Assembly (NCBI RefSeq): GCF_003076635.1
Contig: NZ_QDKG01000001.1
Coordinates: forward strand, 1,302,001 to 1,366,000
Direction of reading: 5' to 3'
Source of the DNA: Sphingobacterium corticibacter
GTDB lineage: Bacteria > Bacteroidota > Bacteroidia > Sphingobacteriales > Sphingobacteriaceae
DNA: 64,000 nt
The notes under the pieces are model-generated. The model worked only from the letters and a program-made list of their open reading frames with translations, was not told the origin of the DNA and searched no databases. This document shows, in pieces, positions 47,794 through 56,882 of this stretch (positions within the stretch are counted from its first letter, which is position 1; every line of letters starts with the position of its first letter). Position numbers and translations under genes: made by a program.

Positions 47794-47827
47794 CAAATAT
47801 AAACGCTATGATTGTATACTTGTATAC
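47794..47827 (-). promoter_or_regulatory. Candidate promoter/operator of the DUF5695-peptidase operon
   Basis: On the minus strand TATATTTG (47794-47801) is an exact TAnnTTTG -7 element about 30 bases before the start codon. The inverted repeat GTATACTTGTATAC (47814-47827) covers the expected -33 region and the upstream spacer, replacing a recognisable TTTG. This suggests an activator- or repressor-controlled promoter. The AraC gene that starts at 47965 is an obvious candidate regulator. Confidence 0.5.
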
Positions 47828-47964
47828 CGGATTTTACCGCATACTATTCGAAAATTAATCACTTTTTTAACGCGTGTTTTTTTTGTTAAATTTTGGGAAA
47901 ATTATTGTGAAGGAATACTTTTTAAGTTTATCTTAGTGTTAATAACTAACACAAACTTCTACTT

Positions 47965-48828
47965 ATGAAACCGATTCAATACAGCGTTCCAGTACCTAAG
48001 GATAGGACTGTTTTTATCCAAGAAGACGTTTTGGACAAGTTTTATCCGTACATGCACCGACATGAAGAGCATCAACTGATATGGATAGTAGAAGGGGATG
48101 GGCAGCTGCTTGTCGACGATAATTTGCACGATTTCCATCAAGGTGATATCTTCTTGCTAGGATCTAATCAAGCACATGTTTTCAAAAGTCGTCCCTTGGG
48201 CGAGCGCGTCAGATCGGTTTCTGTGTTTTTTAGTGACAAAGGCGCTCTGGCGAATATGTTGCACTTACCTGAGTTAAGTGTATTGTTGGATTTTATCAGC
48301 AAGAATAAACGCGGATTTCAAGTACCGAAGGAGCATCTTTCTAGAGTGCGCCGTCGATTCGATATTTTGAAGAAATCTGATCACATGGATCAGTTGATCA
48401 ATTTCTGTTACTTGCTACGTGCGCTTAATGCAGTTTCTTCGGAGCTGAAACCATTATCGGGCATTTCTATTAGCGAGTCAGAAGAAGCTGGATCTATCCG
48501 AATCCACACACTTTGCCGTTATATCGAGCACAACTTTCGGGAAAACATCAGTTTGGAAACCGTGTCGGATAAGGCCAACCTAACCCCGCAGGCTTTCTGT
48601 CGTTTTTTCAAACGCAGCACCGGAAAAACTTTTGTATCTTATCTTAATGAGATTCGAGTAAGAGAAGCCTGTCGATTGTTGGGCTCTTCGCGTTACGATT
48701 CTATTGCAGGTATTGCATACGATTGCGGATTTAATAGCATTACGAATTTTAACCGCGTATTTCGCAGTATTATCGGTCTCTCACCGAAGGAATATCTCTT
48801 AAGTTACCAGAATATTTTGCATCAATAA
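47965..48828 (+). CDS. AraC-family transcriptional regulator with cupin sensor
   Basis: 287 residues. The N-terminal half is a cupin-type ligand-binding domain (about 20-100, HRHEEHQLIWIVEGDGQLLV, then FHQGDIFLLGSNQAHVF). The C-terminal half holds two AraC HTH motifs (about 180-285, ENISLETVSDKANLTPQAFC; later GIAYDCGFNSITNFNRVF). It lies between the divergent peptidase/DUF5695 operon and the hydroxyproline operon, which starts 118 bases downstream. It is a likely regulator of both, with hydroxyproline, arabinose or a related compound as the inducer (inference). Confidence 0.9.
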   Translation: MKPIQYSVPVPKDRTVFIQEDVLDKFYPYMHRHEEHQLIWIVEGDGQLLVDDNLHDFHQGDIFLLGSNQAHVFKSRPLGERVRSVSVFFSDKGALANMLHLPELSVLLDFISKNKRGFQVPKEHLSRVRRRFDILKKSDHMDQLINFCYLLRALNAVSSELKPLSGISISESEEAGSIRIHTLCRYIEHNFRENISLETVSDKANLTPQAFCRFFKRSTGKTFVSYLNEIRVREACRLLGSSRYDSIAGIAYDCGFNSITNFNRVFRSIIGLSPKEYLLSYQNILHQ

Positions 48829-48871
48829 AATGCCGATGGTTAATATCAAGTAAGGAATGATTAAAAGGTGG

Positions 48872-48903
48872 TTAGTCGCCCGACGGATAAGTCGCTAGCT
48901 TTG
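48872..48903 (+). promoter_or_regulatory. Candidate promoter of the hydroxyproline operon with direct repeats
   Basis: TTAG (48872-48875), a 20-base spacer, TAGCTTTG (48896-48903, exact TAnnTTTG). Inside lie two direct repeats AGTCGC at 48874-48879 and 48890-48895 (period 16) and the small palindrome GTCGCCCGAC (48876-48885). Direct repeats of this type are how AraC proteins bind, and the AraC gene is immediately upstream. Confidence 0.5.
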
Positions 48904-48946
48904 ATTTTAATAAATTAGAAACATTAAAACTTAGTATAGACTGACT

Positions 48947-49861
48947 ATGGCCGATTTAAATTGGAAGGGAATCTATCCCGCGGTGTTGACACCTTTTACC
49001 GAAAACGGTGATATTGATTACGATATGTTTGCCAAAAACACCCACGCTCAGATCAAAGCTGGTGTACATGGTATCATTGTAGCGGGCACATTAGGAGATG
49101 CTGCCGCATTAGATACAGAAGAGAAGTTTGAACTATTGCAATACGCCAAAAAGATTGTTGGCGATCAAATTCCAGTGATCCTCAATATCGCAGAAAACAC
49201 CACTCGTAATGCCGTTAATTTTGCGAAAAAGGCAGAAGAATTGGGTGCAGATGGCTTAATGCTGTTGCCTCCAATGCGTTACAAAGCAGATGACCGCGAA
49301 GTAGTAGAATATTTCAAAGCAGTAGCAAAAGCAACAAAACTTCCGATTTTGATCTACAACAATCCCGTCGATTACAGTACGTTTGTCAGCTTGGAAATGT
49401 TTGCCGAATTGGCCGAATACCCAACTATTCAAGCGGTAAAAGAATCTACTCGTGATCTAGCGAATGTAACCCGTATGAAAAATCGTTTTGGCGATCGTTT
49501 CAGCATCTTAGGTGGCGTGGATACTATATCTCTAGAAACACTTTTCTTAGGAGCAGATGGATTGGTTGCTGGACTAGTAGATGCGTTTCCAAATGAAACG
49601 ATGGCGATGTACAATTACGCGAAACAAGGCGAAATTGAAAAAGCAGTTGAAATATACCGTTGGTTTATGCCGTTATTAGAACTAGATATTCATCCAAAAC
49701 TAATTCAATACATCAAATTGGCCGCTACCGCAGAAGGAATCAGTACGCCACATACGCGTGCACCAAGATTACCGTTAGTAGGCGAAGAAGCGGATCGTAT
49801 ACAAAAAATTATTCAAGATAGCATTGCCAAACGTCCGGTGTTGGACGCGGTGCATGCATAA
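48947..49861 (+). CDS. DapA-family 1-pyrroline-4-hydroxy-2-carboxylate deaminase
   Basis: A 304-residue TIM-barrel protein of the dihydrodipicolinate synthase family. The Schiff-base lysine is in QAVKESTRDL, the active-site Tyr in PILIYNNPVDY, and the family GTxGE motif appears as GTLGDAAAL. On sequence alone it could be any DapA-family lyase. Its three downstream neighbours complete the hydroxyproline pathway, so the expected reaction is deamination/dehydration of 1-pyrroline-4-hydroxy-2-carboxylate to 2-oxoglutarate semialdehyde. It is cytosolic. It is the first gene of a co-directional run (48947-59113) with gaps of at most about 30 bases or overlaps. Confidence 0.85.
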   Translation: MADLNWKGIYPAVLTPFTENGDIDYDMFAKNTHAQIKAGVHGIIVAGTLGDAAALDTEEKFELLQYAKKIVGDQIPVILNIAENTTRNAVNFAKKAEELGADGLMLLPPMRYKADDREVVEYFKAVAKATKLPILIYNNPVDYSTFVSLEMFAELAEYPTIQAVKESTRDLANVTRMKNRFGDRFSILGGVDTISLETLFLGADGLVAGLVDAFPNETMAMYNYAKQGEIEKAVEIYRWFMPLLELDIHPKLIQYIKLAATAEGISTPHTRAPRLPLVGEEADRIQKIIQDSIAKRPVLDAVHA

Positions 49862-49870
49862 CAAAAACAA

Positions 49871-51355
49871 ATGGATCAAACGAAGGAGATATTAGATGCG
49901 TATGTGCAGAAAGCCGTCGATGCGTTTCAATTTTTAAAAAGAACGACGGTACAAGAGCGTGCGGCATTGATGCACGCTGTAGCCGATGCGATCGAAGCGC
50001 TAGACGATCAATTATTGAATCTGGCACACGAAGAATCGGCTTTGCCGATGCCGCGTTTGCAAGGCGAAAAAGCACGTACGGTTGGGCAATGGCGTAGCTA
50101 TGGTGATGCCGTAGCCAAAGGAACTTATCTAGATGCTCGCATTGATCGTGCAGATGCCGAAAAAGGTAAAAACGATATCCGCAAATACAGCATAGGACTT
50201 GGTCCTGTGCTGGTATTTGGCGCGAGTAATTTTCCGTTTGCATTTTCTACCGCTGGAGGCGATACCGCCAGTGCCATCGGCGCTGGCTGTCCCGTATTGG
50301 TGAAAGCACATCCTGGGCATCCGAAAACTTCACAGCTCATGGCAGACACGATTTCTAAAGCTGTGAAAAAGTTTGGTTGGCCAGAAGGTGTTTTTGGGCA
50401 TGTTGCTGGTGATCGCGTAGCAGGTACGCAAACGCTTTTGGGTGCATATCTTACGGCGCATCCTGGCATTCAAGCTGTTGGCTTTACCGGCTCACAACAA
50501 GGTGGAAAAGCTTTGGTAGCTGTGGCCGCTGGCCGCGAAGTGCCTATTCCGGTATTTGCCGAGATGGGCAGCGTTAACCCCGTGTTTGCGCTACCACAAT
50601 TACTCGAAAAAAATGCAGCGGAGTTAGCACAGCAATATGTCGGTTCTTTGACTTTAGGTACTGGACAATTCTGTACTAATCCCGGGATCGTCGTTGCACT
50701 AGCTGGTGCAGCATTCGACCGCTTTAAAGAAGCGGTGCAGGAAGCTATTGCGGAAGCAAAGCCAACCGCCATGCTGCATAGCGGCATCGCCAAAAATTAT
50801 GCGGAGAAAAAACAAACTGCTACGGCACACGAAGATGTCACGGTATTGGCGCAGTCAGCAACAGATGCCGACGCTTCGCAAGGTCAACCAACAGTAGCTT
50901 GGACTTCTGGACGCGCCTTTTTAAGTGATGCGCAATTATCTGAGGAAGTTTTTGGACCATTTGCTTTGCTGGTAGAAGCAGAATCAACCGAGCAACTATT
51001 GGCCATTGCCAAAAGCTTGGAAGGCCAATTGACAGCAACCGTCGCCGCGACGGAAGAAGACTTGGAAGCGAATGCCGCTTTAGTCAGCATCTTGCAAGAT
51101 AAGGTAGGGCGTTTGCTATTTAATGGTATGCCAACCGGTGTGGAAGTCGTTTATGCGATGCAGCACGGTGGGCCATTTCCAGCGACCAGCGATCCGCGAT
51201 TTACTTCGGTCGGTCCTGACGCGGTGAAACGATTTGTGCGTCCAATTGCCTTTCAAAACTGGCCAGAAAATAGCTTGCCAGCCGAATTGAAATCCAGCAA
51301 TCCTTTGCAATTAACACGTGTGGTGGACGGTGTATATACCGCTGCCGCTTTATAA
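49871..51355 (+). CDS. 2-oxoglutarate semialdehyde dehydrogenase (2,5-dioxovalerate dehydrogenase)
   Basis: A 494-residue aldehyde dehydrogenase with catalytic Cys in GTGQFCTNPGI, general-base Glu in FAEMGSVNPVF, and the cofactor loop VGFTGSQQGGKAL. The sequence around the Cys (GQFCTNPG) and the absence of the classical FFNxGQxC motif are typical of the KGSADH subgroup. It oxidises 2-oxoglutarate semialdehyde to 2-oxoglutarate with NAD(P)+, the last step of hydroxyproline breakdown (and of some arabinose pathways, not used here because araBAD is present). It starts 10 bases after the deaminase gene. Confidence 0.92.
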   Translation: MDQTKEILDAYVQKAVDAFQFLKRTTVQERAALMHAVADAIEALDDQLLNLAHEESALPMPRLQGEKARTVGQWRSYGDAVAKGTYLDARIDRADAEKGKNDIRKYSIGLGPVLVFGASNFPFAFSTAGGDTASAIGAGCPVLVKAHPGHPKTSQLMADTISKAVKKFGWPEGVFGHVAGDRVAGTQTLLGAYLTAHPGIQAVGFTGSQQGGKALVAVAAGREVPIPVFAEMGSVNPVFALPQLLEKNAAELAQQYVGSLTLGTGQFCTNPGIVVALAGAAFDRFKEAVQEAIAEAKPTAMLHSGIAKNYAEKKQTATAHEDVTVLAQSATDADASQGQPTVAWTSGRAFLSDAQLSEEVFGPFALLVEAESTEQLLAIAKSLEGQLTATVAATEEDLEANAALVSILQDKVGRLLFNGMPTGVEVVYAMQHGGPFPATSDPRFTSVGPDAVKRFVRPIAFQNWPENSLPAELKSSNPLQLTRVVDGVYTAAAL

Positions 51356-51382
51356 GATGTTGTCTACATTGTTTATATGTAA

Positions 51383-52381
51383 ATGAAAAAGACTTTTTTT
51401 TGCATTGACTCGCACACTTGCGGCTGTCCTGTGCGTCTGGTAACTGGTGGTGTGCCATTTCTGTCTGGTCATACGATCATGGAAAAACGATTGCAGTTTA
51501 TGGCGGAATACGATTGGATTCGTAAAGGACTCATGTTTGAACCGCGCGGACACGATATGATGAGCGGAAGCTTGTTATATCCACCTTCCGATCCTGCCAA
51601 CGATGTGAGTGTCTTATATATTGAGACAAGTGGCTGTTTGCCAATGTGTGGTCACGGTACGATTGGTACGGTGACCATCGCTATTGAAGAAGGCCTCATT
51701 CAACCCAAAACTCCAGGGAAATTGCGTTTGGAAACTCCAGCTGGATTGATTCATATCGATTATACGCAAGAAGGTCCTAAAGTAAAAACGGTTAAATTGA
51801 CCAACGTAAAATCCTTTCTGTATGCAGAAGGATTGACGGTGGATTGCCCGGATTTGGGCGAAATCGTGGCCGACGTGGCTTATGGTGGTAATTTTTATGC
51901 CATTATTGATCCGCAAAAGAACTTTCGGGACATTAGCGATTACAGTGCCAGCCAACTCATTCATTATGGCAAGATCATTCGCACCTTGCTGCGCGAAAAA
52001 TACAACTTTGTCCATCCTGAAGATCCACTCATTCACGGCCTGACTCATATTCAGTGGACAGGAAAACCGTTAAAGGAGAACTCGCACGGACGAAATGCCG
52101 TGCTAGTAGGAGAGAACGCCTTAGATCGTTCGCCTTGTGGTACAGGCACGTCGGCGCGCTTGGCGCAATGGTATGCCAAAGGTAAACTAAAAGCAGGCGA
52201 TGTATTTGTGCATGAAAGCTATATCGGTTCCCAATTTATTGGAGGGATCGAGCAAGAAACGAGTATCGTAGACCGAGCCGCCATTATTCCTTCTATCGAA
52301 GGTTGGGCGCGCATTACGGGCTACAGCCAAATTATTATCGACGATGAAGATCCTTACTTCGAAGGATTTCAGGTCATGTAA
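51383..52381 (+). CDS. 4-hydroxyproline 2-epimerase (proline racemase family)
   Basis: A 332-residue enzyme converting trans-4-L-hydroxyproline to cis-4-D-hydroxyproline (EC 5.1.1.8). Both catalytic cysteines are present: Cys89 in PMCGHGTIGT and Cys252 in DRSPCGTGTSA. This excludes the trans-3-hydroxyproline dehydratase subgroup, which has Thr at one position. The N-terminus IDSHTCGCPVRLVTGGVP and MFEPRGHDMMSGS are family signatures. It is cytosolic and cofactor-independent. It sits between the semialdehyde dehydrogenase and D-hydroxyproline dehydrogenase genes (gaps of 27 and 23 bases), so all pathway steps are in one operon. Confidence 0.93.
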   Translation: MKKTFFCIDSHTCGCPVRLVTGGVPFLSGHTIMEKRLQFMAEYDWIRKGLMFEPRGHDMMSGSLLYPPSDPANDVSVLYIETSGCLPMCGHGTIGTVTIAIEEGLIQPKTPGKLRLETPAGLIHIDYTQEGPKVKTVKLTNVKSFLYAEGLTVDCPDLGEIVADVAYGGNFYAIIDPQKNFRDISDYSASQLIHYGKIIRTLLREKYNFVHPEDPLIHGLTHIQWTGKPLKENSHGRNAVLVGENALDRSPCGTGTSARLAQWYAKGKLKAGDVFVHESYIGSQFIGGIEQETSIVDRAAIIPSIEGWARITGYSQIIIDDEDPYFEGFQVM

Positions 52382-52404
52382 CCACATTTAATACCAAGAA
52401 TAAC

Positions 52405-53676
52405 GTGTCTATAACTACAGAAAATAAGAATAAGGGGAAAGTGCTTGTTGTAGGCGCCGGAATTGCGGGCTTATGCAGCGCTTATTACCTGCTCAAGGCG
52501 GGTTGGGAAGTACAAGTGCTGGATAAGGAAGATGGACAGAATAATTGTTCCATCGGCAATGCCGGTATGATTGTGCCTAGCCATTTTACGCCATTGGCCG
52601 CGCCAGGAATTGTCGCGCAAGGTCTTCGCTGGATGCTTGATAGCAAAAGTCCATTTTATGTACGGCCATCGCTCAATCCCGATTTGATTAATTGGGGATT
52701 GAAATTCCTGCGGCATGCCAACCAAAAGCATGTGGATGCCCACGCTGAAGCCATTCGCGATTTAAACTTGTACAGTAGTCAGCTTTACGATATACTGAAA
52801 GACGAGGTCGGATTTGATTTTGAACTACGCCAAAACGGCATCATGATGCTATACAAATCCAAAGCAGCAGAACATGAAGAGCAAGAACTAGCTGAACGTG
52901 CACGCGCATTAGGATTAGATGCTGTGCCGTACGATAAAGATGGTATTCAAGCCTTGGAACCTAACTTGCGCCTTGACGCGGTAGGAGGTATTCTATATAA
53001 TTGCGATGGTATTCTTTCACCTTCCAAATTAATGCATGGCTTAACTGTCTTGTTAAAAGAAGCAGGCGTCACCTTCAACTACCAAACTTCGGTAGAGGGA
53101 TTCCAAGTTTCGGGAAATAAAGTAACCGCGGTAAAAACCTCGAAAGGCACATTTGATGCAGATGAGGTCGTGATTACAGGTGGTGCTTCTTTACCTCATT
53201 TGGTTAGAAGTTTAAACATCAAAACGCCATTGATGCCGGGAAAAGGCTATTCCTTCATGGTAGAGCCGCCTGAAAATACCGCGATGCAGCATGCGGCGCT
53301 GCTCGTCGAAGCCCGCGTAGCGGTAACGCCAATGAACGGACAAATTCGCTTTAGCGGTACGATGGAATTGGGCCCGGCCAACGACAAGATTTATACCAAC
53401 CGTGTGAAAGGTATTGTAGAAGCTATTCCAAATTATTTCCCTGACCTGCATGTGTCTTATCCCGATAAAGTGTGGTATGGATATCGCCCTTGTTCGCCAG
53501 ATGGTTTGCCGTATCTCGGTCGCTCATCGCGCTATCAAAATGTATTGATAGCAGGTGGTGCTGGTATGATGGGGCTGAGCCTCGGGCCAGCCTTTGGAAA
53601 AACTATTGCTGATCTCTTGGATGGCAATAACCCGCAGACAAATATTCAGGGATTTCGACCCGAGCGGTTTCAATAA
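52405..53676 (+). CDS. FAD-dependent D-hydroxyproline dehydrogenase (DAO/DadA family)
   Basis: 423 residues from a GTG start. It has an N-terminal dinucleotide-binding motif VLVVGAGIAGLCSAYYL followed by an acidic strand end (VLDKE), the DadA-like CSIGNAGMIVPSHF, and the C-terminal FAD motif YRPCSPDGLPYLGR, then IAGGAGMMGLSLGPAFGK. It oxidises cis-4-D-hydroxyproline to 1-pyrroline-4-hydroxy-2-carboxylate and passes electrons to the respiratory chain. It is homologous to D-amino acid dehydrogenases; the specific substrate is assigned from the surrounding pathway genes. Confidence 0.88.
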   Translation: MSITTENKNKGKVLVVGAGIAGLCSAYYLLKAGWEVQVLDKEDGQNNCSIGNAGMIVPSHFTPLAAPGIVAQGLRWMLDSKSPFYVRPSLNPDLINWGLKFLRHANQKHVDAHAEAIRDLNLYSSQLYDILKDEVGFDFELRQNGIMMLYKSKAAEHEEQELAERARALGLDAVPYDKDGIQALEPNLRLDAVGGILYNCDGILSPSKLMHGLTVLLKEAGVTFNYQTSVEGFQVSGNKVTAVKTSKGTFDADEVVITGGASLPHLVRSLNIKTPLMPGKGYSFMVEPPENTAMQHAALLVEARVAVTPMNGQIRFSGTMELGPANDKIYTNRVKGIVEAIPNYFPDLHVSYPDKVWYGYRPCSPDGLPYLGRSSRYQNVLIAGGAGMMGLSLGPAFGKTIADLLDGNNPQTNIQGFRPERFQ

Positions 53677-53699
53677 AACCCAAAAATACCTTCCTTATT

Positions 53700-55448
53700 A
53701 TGATAACTATTCGCTCACAACTAATCATCGGTCTTTGCTCTTTAGCGACCGCGCTTGCTCAAGCTCAACATATGAACGAACATACTACGCCGCTAGAACC
53801 TTACGTGATCCGATACGGTCACGATGAGCAGGCCATCAATTATTTTTACGGCCCCATGCCCAAGGGATGGGGTTTTCAACGCTCGGCACCATCGCCAGAA
53901 CAGATAAACCGCTTATTGGTATTGGATCGCTCTTATTTCAAAGAGCTAGAAGAAGTGGATTACAACAATCTGCCGACGGGCGGACAAGTGGATTACCAAT
54001 TGCTAAAGCGCAAAATAGCGCGTCATAGCGAAGATCTACAAGCGGATCTCGAAACCTACAAACGTTTAGAACATTACCTGCCTTTTGCGGCTGTAATCTA
54101 CGATTTCGAGCAAAAAAGGCGTCGCGGACATGAAGTAGATGCGAAGAAGCTGGCGACAGATCTGCAAAACACTGTTAAGCAAATACAACAGCAAAGCGAA
54201 CAAGTGAAGAATGGTAAAGCCATTCCATCGGCAGATGTACAATTCCTGACGGAAATGATAGAAAGCGTGAAGCAGAGATTGGCTAGCGCTTTTGACTTTT
54301 ATAATGGTTACGATGTCGAGTTCACCTGGTGGATGCCGACCACGTTTGCCGATGTCAATACAGAATTAGATCAATACAAAGAAGTGCTCACATCCAAAAG
54401 CGATTGGAAAGTGTTTGACGATGGAAGCAACATCGGCGGTCAGCCGATCGGAAAGAAAATGCTCAATCAGAAGTTGCAAGATGAAATGATTGCCTACACG
54501 GCCGATGAATTGTTGGCTATTGCCGATAAGGAATGGGCATGGTGTGTGGCAGAGTTGCTGAAGGCATCTCGGGAAATGGGATTTGGTGACGATTGGCAAG
54601 CTGCGCAGGAAAAAGTGAAAAACACCTACGTACCGGTCGGAAAGCAACCTGAACTTATCAATCAGTTATATGATAAAGCCCAAGCTTTCATCAAAGAAAA
54701 TCAGTTGATGGATATTCCGCCTTTGGCTGATGAGACTTGGGGAATGATTATGATGACGCCAGAACGGCAGTTGGTCAATCCATTTTTTACTGGTGGCCGG
54801 GAGATTAGTATTTCGTATCCCACAAACACCATGACCTACGATCAAAAAATGATGAGTATGCGAGGCAATAACCCGTATTTTTCATTAGGAACGGTACAAC
54901 ATGAATTGGTGCCGGGTCATCATTTGCAGTATTTTATGAATCGCCGTTACAAACCGTATCGTGCACAGCATTTTAATACGCCATTTTGGACAGAAGGATG
55001 GACCTTGTATTGGGAATTACTACTTTACAGAATGGGCTTTGCCAAAACACCAGAAGAACGTATCGGTATGCTTTTTTGGCGCATGCACCGTTGTGCCCGC
55101 ATCACCTTTAGTATCAAATTCCATTTAGGGGAATGGACGCCGCAGCAATGCATCGATTATTTGGTAAACGAGGTAGGACACGAACCGGCAAATGCACATG
55201 GTGAAGTGAAGCGCTCTTTTGAAGGATCGTACGATCCACTATATCAGTTAGCGTATATGATCGGTGGCTTGCAATTGCTCAGCATTAGCGACGAACTCGT
55301 TGGGGACGGGAAGATGTCGTATGCCGAGTTTCATGATCGCGTAATCAAAGAGAATTACTTGCCCATGGAGATGCTAAGAGCTATCTTAAAGGATCAAAAA
55401 GTACCGCTCGATTATAAACCCGTATGGAAATTCTATTCAGCTAACTAA
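53700..55448 (+). CDS. DUF885-family secreted metallopeptidase-like protein
   Basis: A 582-residue protein with a signal peptide ending LAQAQH. The family zinc motif is seen at residues 401-408 (HELVPGHH, the DUF885 variant of HExxH). Further conserved segments are WTEGWTLYWELLL, MGFAKTPEERIGMLFWRMHR, and a C-terminal ISDELVGDGKMSYAEFHD, then AILKDQKVPL. DUF885 proteins are thought to be zinc peptidases. Lying between hydroxyproline catabolism and an amino acid permease, it probably trims hydroxyproline-containing peptides in the periplasm. Its gene starts 23 bases after the dehydrogenase gene. Confidence 0.83.
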   Translation: MITIRSQLIIGLCSLATALAQAQHMNEHTTPLEPYVIRYGHDEQAINYFYGPMPKGWGFQRSAPSPEQINRLLVLDRSYFKELEEVDYNNLPTGGQVDYQLLKRKIARHSEDLQADLETYKRLEHYLPFAAVIYDFEQKRRRGHEVDAKKLATDLQNTVKQIQQQSEQVKNGKAIPSADVQFLTEMIESVKQRLASAFDFYNGYDVEFTWWMPTTFADVNTELDQYKEVLTSKSDWKVFDDGSNIGGQPIGKKMLNQKLQDEMIAYTADELLAIADKEWAWCVAELLKASREMGFGDDWQAAQEKVKNTYVPVGKQPELINQLYDKAQAFIKENQLMDIPPLADETWGMIMMTPERQLVNPFFTGGREISISYPTNTMTYDQKMMSMRGNNPYFSLGTVQHELVPGHHLQYFMNRRYKPYRAQHFNTPFWTEGWTLYWELLLYRMGFAKTPEERIGMLFWRMHRCARITFSIKFHLGEWTPQQCIDYLVNEVGHEPANAHGEVKRSFEGSYDPLYQLAYMIGGLQLLSISDELVGDGKMSYAEFHDRVIKENYLPMEMLRAILKDQKVPLDYKPVWKFYSAN

Positions 55449-55466
55449 CGACTAAGGTACCTAATT

Positions 55467-56882
55467 ATGAATAACGAATCTCCAGAATTTAAAAAATCCT
55501 TGGGTCTACTAGACGCGACCATGTTGGTGGCCGGTAGTATGATCGGATCGGGTATATTTATCGTATCCTCCGATATTGCTCGGCATACTGGATCTGCTGG
55601 TTGGCTGATGGTCGTGTGGTTGATCGCCGGATTTATGACCTTGACAGCCGCGCTGAGTTACGGTGAGTTGAGCGCCATGTTTCCACGTGCAGGTGGACAA
55701 TATATTTATCTTAAAGAAGCCTACAGTCCATTGGTGAGCTTTACCTTTGGTTGGACATTTTTTGCGGTTATCCATACCGCGACTATTGCCGCCGTTGGTG
55801 TGGCCTTTTCCAAATTTACGGCCTACCTTTTTCCCATACTCGACGAAGACGTCATACTCTGGTCGCTGGGAACGTATGAGATTTCCTACGCGCAAGTGCT
55901 CGCGATCGCTGTCATATTTCTATTGACGTTCATCAATACCTTGGGCGTGCAAAATGGAAAAACCGTACAAACGATTATCACTATCTTAAAACTGCTGAGT
56001 CTTATTTTGTTAGTAAGCTTTGGTTTTTGGGCATTCGATAGCGAAGTATGGCAGTCGAATTGGGCGAGTGAAAACACTTGGAAGTTACAAAACCTATCGA
56101 AAGATGGATCGTATAGCGATTATACCATGATTGGCGCATTGGGCGCATTATCTGCCGCGATGGTAGGTGCTTTGTTTAGTAGCGATTCTTGGCATACTTC
56201 GTCTGCAGTAGCTGGTGAAATCAAAAATCCGAAACGCAATATTGGATTGAGCTTAGCACTTGGCACCATGATCGTTACCGTCGTTTACCTGCTTACTAAC
56301 TTAATGTATACTGGTGTGTTGCCTTTGACTGAAATGGCGGCTGCTCCAAAAGATCGCGTGGCGATGGTGGCAGCACAAGAGATTTTCGGTCCAGTCGGTA
56401 TCACGATTCTAGCCGTTATGATTATGGTGAGCACCTTTGGTTGCAATAATGGATTGATCCTTGCCGGAGCGCGAATCTATTATTCGATGGCGCAAGATGG
56501 TTTGTTCTTTAAGAAAATTGGCAAACTGAATAAGAATGCCGTACCAGCTTATGCCTTGTGGTTGCAAGGCATCGTGGCAGCAGCTTGGTGTCTTACTGGT
56601 CGCTACGGTGACCTGCTAGATATGATTACCTGCGTGGTGGTGATCTTCTACATGCTGTGTATCATCGGCGTATTTATCCTTCGGAAAAAACGACCTGATA
56701 TAGAGCGACCATACCGGGCGTTCGGTTATCCGATTCTGCCGGCGATTTATATTGTGATGGGATTGTCGTTTATCGTGCTACTCGTGATCTACAAACCACA
56801 ATTCACGTGGCCGGGTATCGGTATCACGCTGGCAGGCATTCCCCTATATTATTTAATAAAAAAGAAGAATCAAGTACTATGA
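55467..56882 (+). CDS. APC-family amino acid permease, candidate hydroxyproline/peptide importer
   Basis: A 471-residue, twelve-helix transporter. The first helix carries the APC substrate-binding motif (VAGSMIGSGIFIVSSDI), then FPRAGGQYIYLKEAYSPL and the helix-8 segment FGCNNGLILAGARIYYSMA, like LAT/SteT-type exchangers. It acts in the cytoplasmic membrane. Its position inside the hydroxyproline operon makes hydroxyproline, proline or a short peptide the likely cargo (inference). Its TGA stop overlaps the ATG of the following S9 peptidase gene. Confidence 0.9.
   Translation: MNNESPEFKKSLGLLDATMLVAGSMIGSGIFIVSSDIARHTGSAGWLMVVWLIAGFMTLTAALSYGELSAMFPRAGGQYIYLKEAYSPLVSFTFGWTFFAVIHTATIAAVGVAFSKFTAYLFPILDEDVILWSLGTYEISYAQVLAIAVIFLLTFINTLGVQNGKTVQTIITILKLLSLILLVSFGFWAFDSEVWQSNWASENTWKLQNLSKDGSYSDYTMIGALGALSAAMVGALFSSDSWHTSSAVAGEIKNPKRNIGLSLALGTMIVTVVYLLTNLMYTGVLPLTEMAAAPKDRVAMVAAQEIFGPVGITILAVMIMVSTFGCNNGLILAGARIYYSMAQDGLFFKKIGKLNKNAVPAYALWLQGIVAAAWCLTGRYGDLLDMITCVVVIFYMLCIIGVFILRKKRPDIERPYRAFGYPILPAIYIVMGLSFIVLLVIYKPQFTWPGIGITLAGIPLYYLIKKKNQVL

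Noticed and set aside
49809..50243. Open frame of 144 codons antisense to the aldehyde dehydrogenase gene
   Set aside because: His/Arg-rich random-like sequence that overlaps the well-supported dehydrogenase and the end of the deaminase gene.
51383..52381. Proline racemase or trans-3-hydroxyproline dehydratase
   Set aside because: Both catalytic cysteines are present (excluding the dehydratase), and the gene is embedded with D-hydroxyproline dehydrogenase and deaminase genes, which favours 4-hydroxyproline epimerase over proline racemase.
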